Assembly: GCA_963281255.1 (NCBI GenBank)
Contig: OY725488.1
Coordinates: forward strand, 6,173,524-6,237,523
DNA length: 64,000 nt
Source: Aphrocallistes beatrix
Taxonomy: Eukaryota > Porifera > Hexactinellida > Sceptrulophora > Aphrocallistidae
Direction of reading: 5' to 3'
Below, in pieces: positions 54,890 to 64,000 of the stretch. Both the position numbers and the translations under genes were made by a program. Below the pieces are notes generated by a model. The model did not search any database. It saw only the letters and a list, made by a program, of their open reading frames with translations, and was not told the origin of the DNA. Numbering within the stretch: the first letter of the stretch is position 1; each line of letters starts with the position of its first letter.

Positions 54890-56170
54890 TCAGAGAGAGA
54901 ATGCTTGGATTCTATTGTGCTGGCTCCAATCTACAGTGAAAACACCGCCGATCCCATTAGAAACCACTCCAGATAAGTCAGTCAGGCGTCCTTCTTTCCT
55001 AGATAGTCGAGTCAGGAGCTGTCCTTCATTAGAGAAGATCTTCACTTCGGTATGTCCGCTATCCGAGATTATGATGTTCAGTTGCTGGTCTAGACAGAAG
55101 AAATAAGAATTTCCAATACAATCTTTGTGAATAACACGCCTGAGTAGAATTCCTTTATCGGAAAATGCTTGTATAGGATAGTCCGTTTGGGTAAGTAAAA
55201 CGTAAAACATTTTTTGCGCTAGGGATAGATCTCCAATCTTAGTTTGAAAGGGTTTGGAGAACTCAGAATGCAACGTTATTTGCTTGTCTTCCACCAAGTC
55301 AAGAGTTAAAGAGATTATCTTCATTCCGCTGTAATTACCGACGTAAACGCGAGCTCTGTCGGTGCATATACCTCTGAGACTGAACCCATACAATTTGTAC
55401 CTTTCAATCTCGTCAAATAGTTCATTGAATTTGATCATCCTTGTATCGCATTGTACGTAGAGCGATTTCGCTAGAAATAGGATATGTTCTGGTTTTACCA
55501 TTTGGGTGTCTTTCAAAGTCCTAACCCATTCTCCTTCTCTTGAGAATATCTGGACTCTGTGCCCCCAATTATCCGCCACGTAGATACTGTCATTCCTTGG
55601 GTTGATCGCAATACCACATGGCGCGCAAAGTTCCGTTTCTCCCGGGCCTTCCTCGCACTTGCTCCACTTCAGCTGATAAGGAGAAGGAGAATCTTCTCGA
55701 ATCTGCCGTTCACACCGACACATCGTACTTATACTGTCCCTTAGCTCATCCAGCCTCCACGTCAGCTTCAAATAGGGAATGGGAATGTCGACATCTCTTT
55801 TCACTGATTCGACTGCTTCCGTTATTTGTGTTAGAGGTGACAAATTATGCTGAACATCTTTGAATAGAACTTCCATTTTTCCGTATATTGCAATCATATC
55901 TCTTTCATGTTTTTCAATCTCTTCAATCTTTTTCTGAGTTTCTTCCATCTTCTCATCAATCCGAATGCTCATTTCTTTCCAAATTGAGTCCAATTCTCGA
56001 ATCGTTTCTTCTTCTTTCTTACTGATAAGATCTCTCATCTCTTTCCCAATCCTCCTCACTTCCCATTTCTCATTTAGAATCACTTCACTCAGGAGGGTCA
56101 GCTTACACCGGAGTTTGTTACTCGAAGAGAATAAACCGTCGGAACCATAGCCTGGATCTGCTTTCGCCAT
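54890..56170 (-). CDS. NHL-repeat protein with long coiled coil, TRIM-like without RING or B-box
   Basis: A single-exon, 426-residue protein. Residues about 30-110 form a coiled coil (KKEEETIRELDSIWKEM, EKMEETQKKIEEIEKHERD). NHL blades follow from about residue 180: CGIAINPRNDSIYVADNWGH, RVQIFSREGEWVRTL, and at the end GGVFTVDWSQHNRIQAFSL. It has the same domain order as 10282-11343 but low sequence identity. Without a RING it should not be an E3 ligase by itself; it may act in complexes or bind RNA through the propeller, as some TRIM-NHL proteins do (inference). Confidence 0.82.
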   Translation of the reverse strand: MAKADPGYGSDGLFSSSNKLRCKLTLLSEVILNEKWEVRRIGKEMRDLISKKEEETIRELDSIWKEMSIRIDEKMEETQKKIEEIEKHERDMIAIYGKMEVLFKDVQHNLSPLTQITEAVESVKRDVDIPIPYLKLTWRLDELRDSISTMCRCERQIREDSPSPYQLKWSKCEEGPGETELCAPCGIAINPRNDSIYVADNWGHRVQIFSREGEWVRTLKDTQMVKPEHILFLAKSLYVQCDTRMIKFNELFDEIERYKLYGFSLRGICTDRARVYVGNYSGMKIISLTLDLVEDKQITLHSEFSKPFQTKIGDLSLAQKMFYVLLTQTDYPIQAFSDKGILLRRVIHKDCIGNSYFFCLDQQLNIIISDSGHTEVKIFSNEGQLLTRLSRKEGRLTDLSGVVSNGIGGVFTVDWSQHNRIQAFSL

Positions 56171-56418
56171 AATTCCCTCACTGTTATTCTTTATAGCAAT
56201 TTTACCTAATTATTTCACAAAATAACAATTAAATATACGGTACACTATGTGCATTAAAATATGACATTACACATACTATAAGTTGAAAGTAATCACGTAC
56301 AACCACCAAATATGTATGATCATTAAGAACGTAACAATGTGATGTATTAATGCAAATTATGCAAGCATGTAACGAATTGCTTTATAATTTATTCATTACT
56401 CTGAATGACTGAGAAAAA

Positions 56419-56676
56419 TTAGTCGTCTGTACTCTCAGGAGGGAGTCCGCAAGGCTGTAGCATTTTCTTCAAATACTCGAACTTGAGTCTGGCTTTAGAC
56501 TCATTCTCCACTAGAGAGAAGTAATCGATCAGGTTGTGATGGCCGATGTAAGAAGCGTATGTGTCTCTATGTTGGTTCATCAGCCACTCGTACTTCTGTA
56601 CGTCCGAGTGACCCGTTCCAGCGTACTTGGATTGGAGATGCTCCAACTGAGAAAAAATATTATGCCTGTCTGCCAT
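56419..56676 (-). CDS. SF3B5: Splicing factor 3B subunit 5 (SF3b10)
   Basis: A complete 85-residue protein (human 86), a small subunit of the U2 snRNP SF3b complex that contacts SF3B1. Conserved segments are FSQLEHLQSKYAGTGHSD, EWLMNQHRDTYASYIGHHN, ENESKARLKFE and KMLQPCGLP. Single exon. Confidence 0.97.
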   Translation of the reverse strand: MADRHNIFSQLEHLQSKYAGTGHSDVQKYEWLMNQHRDTYASYIGHHNLIDYFSLVENESKARLKFEYLKKMLQPCGLPPESTDD

Positions 56677-57157
56677 GGCTTACACGGTTCAGATGTTATA
56701 TACGAATTAGTAAGGGATTCTAAGTGTCAAAATTGGGATTTCAATAATAAAAATAAATTAAATAAATGTGTGAAAATATGAATATGGTACGTACTCAGTT
56801 ACATACATGATTTCCATACAGGTATAAAAATTAACAGGGGAGCATTTGCCCCCCTGCCTCTCTCCCCGAACATGAAACCTGATACTATAGATCCGAGTTC
56901 CACTATACATATATACAAGCGCGTTGATTTAATCGCGATTTAACTGTGGTGGTTTAATCTTTGCTCATAATACTAATCCATGGTCCTAATTCCACGCCAG
57001 TGGACAGGGTTATTATAACGTAGGCCACGGTTCATTCGGGAAGCAGCATTTATCCGAATCGATTCTGGGATATTGTCATTTATCGGAAAAGTCATTTTGA
57101 TGAACAAGATCTACGTACATATGTATATACAATATGATACAGTAATACTCTAGAATG

Positions 57158-57284
57158 CTTAACCCTAATTTGACGTGGGGTCAAAGGTATAAATAGAAAT
57201 GACCCCACTTTCATTTTCAATTTCAATTCACTTTCAATTAACTTTCACTTTCAATTCAACATTCCTCGTCAAGTTGGGGTTAAG
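57158..57284. mobile_element. Small TIR element
   Basis: CTTAACCCTAATTTGACG at the left and CGTCAAGTTGGGGTTAAG at the right are near-complementary. Inside is a perfect 9-bp hairpin (GTGGGGTCA ... TGACCCCAC) and a TTTCAAT/TTTCACT-rich run. The remainder of 56677-57569 shows no gene. Confidence 0.7.
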
Positions 57285-57569
57285 TTGTGTATTTTCAAGT
57301 TAAGGATCAGTGAACACAACCTGATTGAACTTGGATTTACATGCCATGCAGGAATGCGAACTTTTGCACCCATTGCACTCAGTAAGTGATTGAACTCGAG
57401 CAACAATGCAGCAAATATAGACAGCCGTTTACACATATTTACTGATTAATTTGCTATTCGTATTCGGACAAATGACAACTTAGAAATCGGACAAATGCAT
57501 GTGCCTCGGTTCATTCATACATATCTTTCACTCCTGTAACACAACAAAATGACATCTGAAATCCTGAAA

Positions 57570-58190
57570 TCAGTCTAACCCTTCGTCCTCATTAATCTTC
57601 ATTTCTTGCTTCTTTGTGGTTCCATCTGTAACTCCAACAGCTGATTCTCTATCATTGCTTTCAAACACATCTGGTATTGCGAGTTCATTCACATAGAACT
57701 GCATTCCTGTTGCCCCGTCCAAGAGTTGTGCCTGCGCCTGAGTAGTGAACTGCTCGATGGTAGGGCGGAGCATCTGGCCTAGAGGAGTGGCCAGGAACTC
57801 CTGAGGGAGGCCAAGAATGTAGTCAGGCGTATTACCCCCTGTCAAAAACCCCAACACAGCATTTGTGAAGTTGTTACAGTTGTTAGTCATAACGTTGTAT
57901 TGCGATGGATGGAAATCAGGTGCGATCTCAGTTAGGTACTCTTTGAAGGTAGAAGGGGGAATGTAGGTAGTTCCCATGTCCTCAACACGCAGAGGAGATC
58001 CCATCATAGTCGCGCCTGGGGGACAGCTACACACACCTCCAGATCCGAAGAAGTACTCCTGTCCATACACCACAACAGCGGTATGCCAGATTCCGTCTAT
58101 TTGCTTGCCAACGAACGTCTGAGAGAGCTGACTCGCCATGCCTTGACTCAGGTCGTACACGTAGAGTTTGACTGAGTACCCGTTCATCAT
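57570..58190 (-). CDS. DESI1: Desumoylating isopeptidase 1 (PPPDE domain)
   Basis: A 206-residue protein of the PPPDE (papain-fold) family, which removes SUMO or palmitoyl groups depending on the member. It starts YSVKLYVYDLSQGMASQLS and has the catalytic His at about 36 in IWHTAVVVYGQEYFFGSGG and the catalytic Cys at about 105 in NNCNNFTNAVLGFLTG. Both are present. The C-terminal extension beyond the human length (168) is acidic and probably disordered. Two adjacent ATGs start the frame; a splice acceptor-like TAG lies just upstream, so a 5' UTR exon is possible. Confidence 0.93.
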   Translation of the reverse strand: MMNGYSVKLYVYDLSQGMASQLSQTFVGKQIDGIWHTAVVVYGQEYFFGSGGVCSCPPGATMMGSPLRVEDMGTTYIPPSTFKEYLTEIAPDFHPSQYNVMTNNCNNFTNAVLGFLTGGNTPDYILGLPQEFLATPLGQMLRPTIEQFTTQAQAQLLDGATGMQFYVNELAIPDVFESNDRESAVGVTDGTTKKQEMKINEDEGLD

Positions 58191-58257
58191 ATAGTTCTAT
58201 GTGCGAGTTATATTCATGTTAGAAATTATTCAGAATCGCTATTGACTAATCTAACTA

Positions 58258-58640
58258 CGGTAAACCCTCGATTATTCGAATAGTCGAGTCTTAGTCTCGC
58301 TTTACTCTTTTTAAACTTTTGGTTAAAATTTGTTTAAACCCTACTCCTTGTCTTGTCGATTGCAATCGCACTATTTCAATTTCTGTGTCACATAATATTT
58401 CTCGAGGATATAATTATATGGTACTTCCACTACAATTAAATTGGGCCTATGATACAAATTAAACATAATTGCCTAGGCATAGAAGCCAACTTTTTTATTT
58501 CTTCAACTAAACACACTTAAACTAATTTGAAAACTTAACCAGCTTCAATTAATTAATTCGGATAATCAAGGTTGTATTATCCTTATTTCACTTATCCGGG
58601 AATAATTTCCCAAGGAGTTCAGATAATCGAGGGTTTACTG
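58258..58640. mobile_element. Complete 383-bp TA-flanked MITE (pogo-like)
   Basis: CGGTAAACCCTCGATTATTC at the left and AGATAATCGAGGGTTTACTG at the right are TIRs of about 20 bp. TA lies on both sides (58256-58257 and 58641-58642). CTCGATTAT-type ends are typical of pogo/Tigger derivatives. No ORF. Confidence 0.88.
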
Positions 58641-58868
58641 TACTCAATTCTACCCACACGATTATTAGTTCATAATATACACACATATAAATATGAAGAG
58701 TAAACAATAAAATAGTACAAAAGCATCGGAAGAGAAGTTTCAAACTTGCTGACCTAAATCAGCTAAAATCCCAGAAGGCAAAAAAAACTATCAAATGAGA
58801 ATCTTACAGGTAAAATAGAGTAAAAAAGGGGATCATGTTCTATTCTATTATGCAGTCAGCTCGTGCGG

Positions 58869-60086
58869 TTAGCTCTTGTAACCAGGAGGAGGTCCCGCAT
58901 CCTGGTACGAGGGCGGGTATGGGTTCACAGGAGGAGGCGGGACGAAATACTGAGGGGGTGCAACTGGCTGAGGTGCAGTAACCATATGGGGCGTAGGGGT
59001 GCTGATAAGAGGAGCCGTGGCTATATCATTCGTGCTCTTCTTCTTCCTGTAGAGTAGCACCACCCCGGTTAGTATCGCTCCTACCACGCTGACGACGAGA
59101 ACTAACGCGCCTACAATGGTTATGACGTACACCCACGTCGGGAGCGATAATTTGGCATTGGTACAGTGCCATTCGTAGGGAACATCAGCTGTCCAATCTC
59201 TAGTAAAAGTGACATTTCCAGTAACGACGAGAGGGTAGAGTTTGGGAGAAGAAGGAACTGGGAGCGAGCAAGAGGCCTCACAATCATCAAACACATCGTT
59301 ATCCGAAAAGGAGTAGATGTATTTGTGAATAGTCAGTGTATGCTGAACTTGTGTAGAGAAAGATTTAGCGTCGAAGAGAATGTAATACTCATCGTTTTTT
59401 GGTACGGGATAATCAGCAGAATTACAGGGTTGGGAAGCTGAGCAAATTACTTTTTTATCATAAGTAAAAGTATGTCCACGGTCAAAATTGTGGAATTGTT
59501 TCGCATTCAAAATATAAAAGGTTATCGATGAATAACTAACAGAGAAACTGACACCGATTGTTGAATCTTGGAGCAAGTAGAAGTTGTAGTACTGGTAACT
59601 ATCATAATCGATTTTCCAATTATGCGTAATTGTAAACTCATCACCCTGCACTCGAGATGGAGGAGTATCCAGGAGATAGAGATTGATAGGATAGCTTAAT
59701 TGAGATGTGGACAATTCAATCTGTCCACATGAACTCTGAGCAAAAGCTAGCAATCGGTAATCCTCTGGAGACGCGTTGACAGACTTGATGGAAGGACCAG
59801 AAAAGAAACTAGCTAGGCCCACACTGAACAGTACGATGCTCGCGATGAAGATGATTACAAACAAGATGATGAGCCTGTAGAACCAGCGGAACGGGCTGTA
59901 GTAGATCGGACCCATGTAGCCGTGGTGGTAGTGCCCGTGGTAATGCCCGCCATGATGATGTCCATAATGATGGTGGTGACCTCCCCCATGATGACCTCCC
60001 CCATGATGACCTCCCCCATGGTGACCTCCCCCGTGATTACCTCCCCCGTGGTGACCTCCCCCGTGATGACCTCCGCCAACTGGCAT
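58869..60086 (-). CDS. Two-pass membrane protein 1 of a three-gene cluster, with His/Gly-repeat N-terminus
   Basis: 405 residues, one exon. The N-terminal 60 residues contain seven GGGHH/GGGNH repeats and further HHYGHHHGGHYHGHYHH. TM1 is at about 66-95 (FYRLIILFVIIFIASIVLFS). The ectodomain (about 96-325) has SPEDYRLLAFAQSSCG, YYNFYLLQDSTIGV, a Cys pair CSASQPC, a Cx3C pair CEASC and a membrane-proximal WHCTN. TM2 is WVYVITIVGALVLVVSVVG, then RKKKS. The cytosolic tail carries PPQY, PPSY and PPGY, WW-domain-type PPxY motifs. Both termini are predicted inside. The ectodomain faintly recalls the plant/animal APD1-4 E3 N-terminal domains (DUF4792/4793), but there is no RING. Function unknown. 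Confidence 0.82.
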   Translation of the reverse strand: MPVGGGHHGGGHHGGGNHGGGHHGGGHHGGGHHGGGHHHHYGHHHGGHYHGHYHHGYMGPIYYSPFRWFYRLIILFVIIFIASIVLFSVGLASFFSGPSIKSVNASPEDYRLLAFAQSSCGQIELSTSQLSYPINLYLLDTPPSRVQGDEFTITHNWKIDYDSYQYYNFYLLQDSTIGVSFSVSYSSITFYILNAKQFHNFDRGHTFTYDKKVICSASQPCNSADYPVPKNDEYYILFDAKSFSTQVQHTLTIHKYIYSFSDNDVFDDCEASCSLPVPSSPKLYPLVVTGNVTFTRDWTADVPYEWHCTNAKLSLPTWVYVITIVGALVLVVSVVGAILTGVVLLYRKKKSTNDIATAPLISTPTPHMVTAPQPVAPPQYFVPPPPVNPYPPSYQDAGPPPGYKS

Positions 60087-60948
60087 ATCTACGCTTGAGA
60101 ATAATCAAAAAATGAAGTAAACACTTACAGACATGTAGATTAAGTTAATTCAAATTGATTGTAATAGGTACAAGTATCTACATTCGTTCCGACATTTTGT
60201 TAATTGGTATGCTATTACAAATTATTGAAAGCTACAATGCAGAATTAATCCTAGAATTGAGGAATTTTGATAACTAAGTAACACCAAAACCTGACCTATG
60301 AACAGGTGGCTGGTGCTTCAAAACGATATACGTAGTGTGTACGTGGAATATTTGCAGTAAAATGGTCATCGTTTAGATTTATATGGCAACATTAAATCAA
60401 AAGTATCGTAGGTATCGTAACATGGTTCATTAAAAGAGGTATTTATAGAGCTCTTATATCTATTTTAAGAACGGCCTAGCCCATTTGGAACTAAAAGTAT
60501 TAATTAAGAATGATTTGTGTCTTTTAATTAATCATGCAAGGAACCTGTTAACGAACAAACTCTAAAATTATAAATTCAAATGATCTGAATCAGAACTATC
60601 AGCTACAGAGCAATTTACAAACCTACATCTGCATCCGCTCCAAACGGAACTTATCGATCAATTACGAATAGTTATAGAGGTCAAGACAAGGCAATGCGTT
60701 ATACCGAAGTGTCTGAGATTCCTCATAGAATGTGAATAATATCCAATCAGATAATAGGATTGCATTAATTTTTATATAAAATACAGATTATAAAAGCTGA
60801 ACGAAGAACTAATAGATACAAGTTACCATAAAACTATGTATAATGATCAAAATACTGTTTTTGTAGCATAAAATAAACACACAGGTAATTAAGTCAGAGC
60901 AATGCTTGGATGCAGTTCAAAATTTTCTTTTATTTACTCCTCAACCCA
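60087..60948. other. Spacer between cluster genes 1 and 2
   Basis: AT-rich DNA with no supported ORF. It must contain the promoter or 5' UTR of gene 1 and the 3' UTR of gene 2. Confidence 0.5.
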
Positions 60949-62043
60949 CTACTTGGGAGTAGCTCCTTCCTCTTGTTGATCTGTTGATTCTGTGTACGGG
61001 GGCGGGTTGGAGAGGGACAGGAGAGGGTTAGATGCCGATACTGTGTACTGAGGAGGGGGTTCCACCAGGTTGGGGAGGGGGGAACTGTTTTGGGAGATGA
61101 GTGGTTCTGTTTCATCGTCTTGAGTGCGTTTCTTAATACAGAGCACCACACTCAACCCAACTATAAACCCAATGCTCACCATCATCACGAGCATCCCCAA
61201 TAACATCACCAAGTCAACCCACATACCCACTGACCGCATATTGGAGCAGGTCCACTTGTATCCAACTTTATCGCTCCATGTGACGGTCTCTGTCACATTG
61301 CTAGTTGTCACCAGAGCATGCTCGTTGTATCGGTTTATCTCTCGGCTACACGGCGCAGAGCAATGCTTTATTGTTATGGTTCTTTCGATTTCGTAAATGT
61401 ATTTATTGATTATGATTTCAATCCTACCAACTACAGCAGGCGAGGTTCCGCTAAATTTGAGAGTAACGTCATAGAGACTGTCTTTCTCAATGTTGATGGT
61501 CATTGTACAATCCAGAACTTGGCCTGTAAAATAACAGTGGTATTCCTCATTTGACTGAGAAACATATAATATTAGACTTATACCGTCTTTAATCGCTTCC
61601 TTATCGTCAAACGCAATTTTAATTTGAATAGAAGATCTCGACACTAGGTAGTAGTGGTAATATAGTTCCGTAGTTTGGTAAGAATTCAAGTCAAAATACC
61701 CAAGTTCATGGATAATAGCTCCCAGGTCTGTGTCCGGCTTCCGAGAGAGAAGATATAGGTCCACCTGTATTTGTGAAGAGTTAGAAGGGTCCAGTAATTC
61801 CACCGTCAGATCTCCGCAGTCAGATGGACTAAACGGAAGGAGACGCGTATCTAGAGGCGAAGCGGTGATGGGGTGCTCAATAGGGGGAACAAAGTAGTTC
61901 ACCATCCCCACAATAAACCCGACTAAGCCTAGGATTAGCAGCAGCACGAAACATGATATGCTTCGGTAGAGACAGCTGTAGGGGGAAGGACTGCTGCTCA
62001 CTCGTGGCCTACGGCAGCCTCTCCTTTGACACCTTGATGGCAT
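60949..62043 (-). CDS. Two-pass membrane protein 2 of the cluster
   Basis: 364 residues, one exon. A basic N-terminus (RCQRRGCRRPR) precedes TM1 (SISCFVLLLILGLVGFIVG). The ectodomain shows TASPLDTRLLPFSPSDCG, VDLYLLSRKPDTD, YYHYYLVSRSSIQIKI, a C...C pair (YHCYFTGQVLDC), NKYIYEIE, the Cx3C pair CSAPC, and YKWTCSN before TM2 (LVMLLGMLVMMVSIGFIVG). The tail after KKR has PPQY and PPPY. It shares order and cysteine spacing with gene 1 at low identity; the His/Gly repeats are absent. Confidence 0.82.
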   Translation of the reverse strand: MPSRCQRRGCRRPRVSSSPSPYSCLYRSISCFVLLLILGLVGFIVGMVNYFVPPIEHPITASPLDTRLLPFSPSDCGDLTVELLDPSNSSQIQVDLYLLSRKPDTDLGAIIHELGYFDLNSYQTTELYYHYYLVSRSSIQIKIAFDDKEAIKDGISLILYVSQSNEEYHCYFTGQVLDCTMTINIEKDSLYDVTLKFSGTSPAVVGRIEIIINKYIYEIERTITIKHCSAPCSREINRYNEHALVTTSNVTETVTWSDKVGYKWTCSNMRSVGMWVDLVMLLGMLVMMVSIGFIVGLSVVLCIKKRTQDDETEPLISQNSSPLPNLVEPPPQYTVSASNPLLSLSNPPPYTESTDQQEEGATPK

Positions 62044-62433
62044 TCAGGGATCTTAAAAGCAAACAGGTTGAGGATGTGTGTATTAATTTAAACTAGTTAA
62101 CAATTTAATTCTAGGACAAGAACTCTAAACTAAATAATTTTTAAAACGTCTATGTTTTATGTTAAGTTATATATTGACTGCAATGTTTTGGGTATTTACG
62201 TGAAAGCGGGAAATATAGCTAAGGCATAGTAATACGAGATTCATTCATCAAGAAATCTAGTTTTAGTTACACAAACTCATCATCTAATTATATAAAAGGA
62301 ACCAATGCAAAATTAAAATAAGTACAGTCTATAAAAACATCTAAAAAATGAAATATCAAAAAGAGAGCAAAAAACTATAAAATTCAGTAGTCTTTCAGGG
62401 GGCTAGCAATTAGACTACAAGAGTTGGTAGACT
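62044..62433. other. Spacer between cluster genes 2 and 3
   Basis: 390 bp, AT-rich, no supported ORF. Confidence 0.5.
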
Positions 62434-63388
62434 TTAAATAAGAGGAGCGACAGGAGTATATTGAGGGGGAGCTTGGATATGAAGTGGAGCAGGAATGGCT
62501 GGGTTAGGAGTAACACGGGGAGATTGTCTCTCTGCTCGATTATCGGTTTTTCTGGTGTAAATAATGATACAAAAATTAACGACTGAAGTAGCACTTATGA
62601 GAAATAGCAATGTACTGCAAACCAAAAGAATCCAACGCCAGTATGAAAGATATGATTTCACACACGATAATTGGTAGGAATAGTCTTCATCCGCATTTGA
62701 AGCAAGAAGATGCACGGCACCTAATGAACTGTCGATGGTACAGGGGGGTTGACAGTAATCATCATATTGAACATGTTCAGGTATAGTATAAACCGACTTA
62801 TTTAATTGCAAGATCGGTTGAAAGTCTTCGGTTCCTGCACAACCATCAGAATAGCAATATATACCAAAATAATATTCTCCAGTTTTACTTATTGACTGCA
62901 TGGGCGTAACACAACCTGATTCAGTCAAGTCACACTTGAACGAATATATCGTTTCTGTCTGGTGGGGGTAATCTAGAAGAATCACTAGAACATCAATCAA
63001 GAAAGGATCTATCGTATACTGGGAAGTCAATTTTATTGAGAATGATGAGCCGATAATTAAGAATTGAACTGAGTATATCGCAATAGAGTTATAGCCCAAG
63101 GATACATAATCATCATCAGGCTCGAACGAATATCCAATTTTGGTCGCTACTGGTAACTGATAAAAACGGTATAAAGTTGATGAACCATATTCATAAACTT
63201 GCGGAATCCAGAAAAATGCTGTCACAAGTTTCATCTACTTCCAAGATTCTATTATCATATGGATGCAATGTTATCGAAGTGGTATGTTCATGACCAATTT
63301 TGAAGGAAACTAAAATCGACCAAACAAGGAGAATTAGTCCAACAAACGAGAGGATAAGCACACAGATACCAAGACACGAGGTAGGCAT
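62434..63388 (-). CDS. Two-pass membrane protein 3 of the cluster, frame-disrupted
   Basis: From ATG 63388 the frame gives MPTSCLGICVLILSFVGL (TM1), then HPYDNRILEVDETCDSIFLD, and stops at TGA 63191. The downstream frame (+1) continues with YEYGSSTLYRFYQLPV through NKSVYTIPEH, the Cx3C pair CQPPC, YQLSCVKS, TM2 (WILLVCSTLLFLISATSVVN) and a tail with PPQY to 62434. One base must be skipped near 63195 to join them. A plausible cytosolic N-terminus (MQENIPLIPNNPKPKRFR) lies just upstream in yet another frame. It is either a young pseudogene, an assembly error, or a frameshifted gene. Similarity to genes 1 and 2 extends on both sides of the break. Confidence 0.68.
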
Positions 63389-63394
63389 AAGCAC

Positions 63395-63675
63395 CTGAAT
63401 CTTTTAGGCTTAGGATTGTTAGGAATGAGAGGAATGTTTTCCTGCATATTATTGTTTCCCTGTGTCTGTCTGCGTCTCGTAGTAATCTAAGTATATTAAA
63501 AATAAAATTGTTTTAATACACTTGGACAGTATAGATTCTCAATTCATTGCTGAGAGCGTTAAATTTAATACTTTGCCAATAATTCTACATTTGAAAATAC
63601 GAGTACCCGATATAAATGGTGTGCTGTATCCTCGTAATCCTTACTATTAAAACTCGATTAATATTTATTTGTGTA
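63395..63675. other. 5' flank of cluster gene 3 and left boundary of the terminal repeat
   Basis: The phrase AAATGGTGTGCTGTATCCTC at about 63618 resembles the MULE 3' coding end (18632). It is followed by the outer motif TCCTTACTATTAAAACTCGA at 63638. No gene beyond the possible N-terminal frame noted for gene 3. Confidence 0.5.
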
Positions 63676-63859
63676 CAATCAGGGTCGCTTATTGTGAACC
63701 ACCAGGGGACCAAAAAATCTGTTCATAATAGAAATACTTCATATTAAGCGAACTTGATTCAATACAAATCCTATCTAAAAATGAAATTGGAACCAGGAGG
63801 TTAGTTCATAATAAACGAATGTTCATATTAAGCGGGTTTATAATAAGCAACCCTGACTG
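63676..63859. mobile_element. 184-bp TA-flanked MITE inside the repeat-family unit
   Basis: CAATCAGGGTCGCTTATTGT at the left and AATAAGCAACCCTGACTG at the right form TIRs, with TA on each side. GCTTATTGTGAACC-like phrases repeat inside. It is inserted between the outer motif (63638) and the (TA)n tract of copy I. Confidence 0.85.
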
Positions 63860-63884
63860 TATATATATATATATATATATATAT

Positions 63885-64000
63885 GTAACGAATTGATTGA
63901 AGAAACTGCCGGTCATAGAAAGCTGATTTTTGGCATGTGGGGGTCTTTTGGCTATGGCTCCAGTAAGTTCTGAGCTCAGAACAAAATGTCGACTCATCAT
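63885..64000 (+). repeat. (TA)n repeat family, copy I (cut by window end)
   Basis: GTAACGAATTGATTGAAG at 63885 follows a (TA)n tract and the unit runs to the window edge at CGACTCATCAT. Its outer motif is at 63638. Confidence 0.85.

Overview
The window is nuclear DNA of an animal, most plausibly an early-branching one such as a sponge (inference). Spliceosomal introns with GT-AG ends, an intraflagellar-transport gene (IFT56), a USP53/54-type protein, a NACHT-LRR (NLR) relic and TRIM/NHL-like single-exon genes all point to Metazoa. The DNA between genes is AT-rich and packed with small transposons, while the large coding regions are clearly more GC-rich. I recognise the families from the translated sequence; no database search was possible.

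Layout. 0-1 kb: the tail of an unknown basic protein converging on COPS8. 1-10 kb: a 4.7 kb mariner-type element with 26-bp terminal inverted repeats (TIRs), full of internal inverted repeats, then an array of 28-bp palindromes and two weak gene fragments. 10-14 kb: an NHL-repeat gene and DPP3. 15-27 kb: a transposon graveyard (NHL pseudogenes, hAT, MULE and mariner remnants, several copies of one (TA)n-bearing repeat family) and a broken NLR gene. 28-29 kb: ATP6V0D. 31-35 kb: an unrecognised six-exon gene. 37-40.5 kb: a ten-exon USP53/54-like gene. 41-46 kb: RPL3 and DPYD, both single-exon. 46.8-52.4 kb: a twelve-exon ACSBG-type acyl-CoA synthetase, divergent from DPYD. 52.6-58.2 kb: IFT56, a second NHL gene, SF3B5 and DESI1. 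58.8-63.4 kb: three tandem paralogous two-pass membrane proteins with a conserved cysteine-containing ectodomain and PPxY-type cytosolic tails; one also has a His/Gly repeat tail. The third is frame-disrupted.

The recognised genes are mostly unrelated housekeeping functions: protein turnover (COPS8, DPP3, USP, DESI1), pyrimidine and lipid metabolism, V-ATPase, ribosome, splicing and cilia. They do not form a pathway. The best candidates for something undescribed are the three-gene membrane-protein cluster, the GC-rich 28-bp palindrome array, and the repeat family whose (TA)n tract has repeatedly received TA-targeting transposons.
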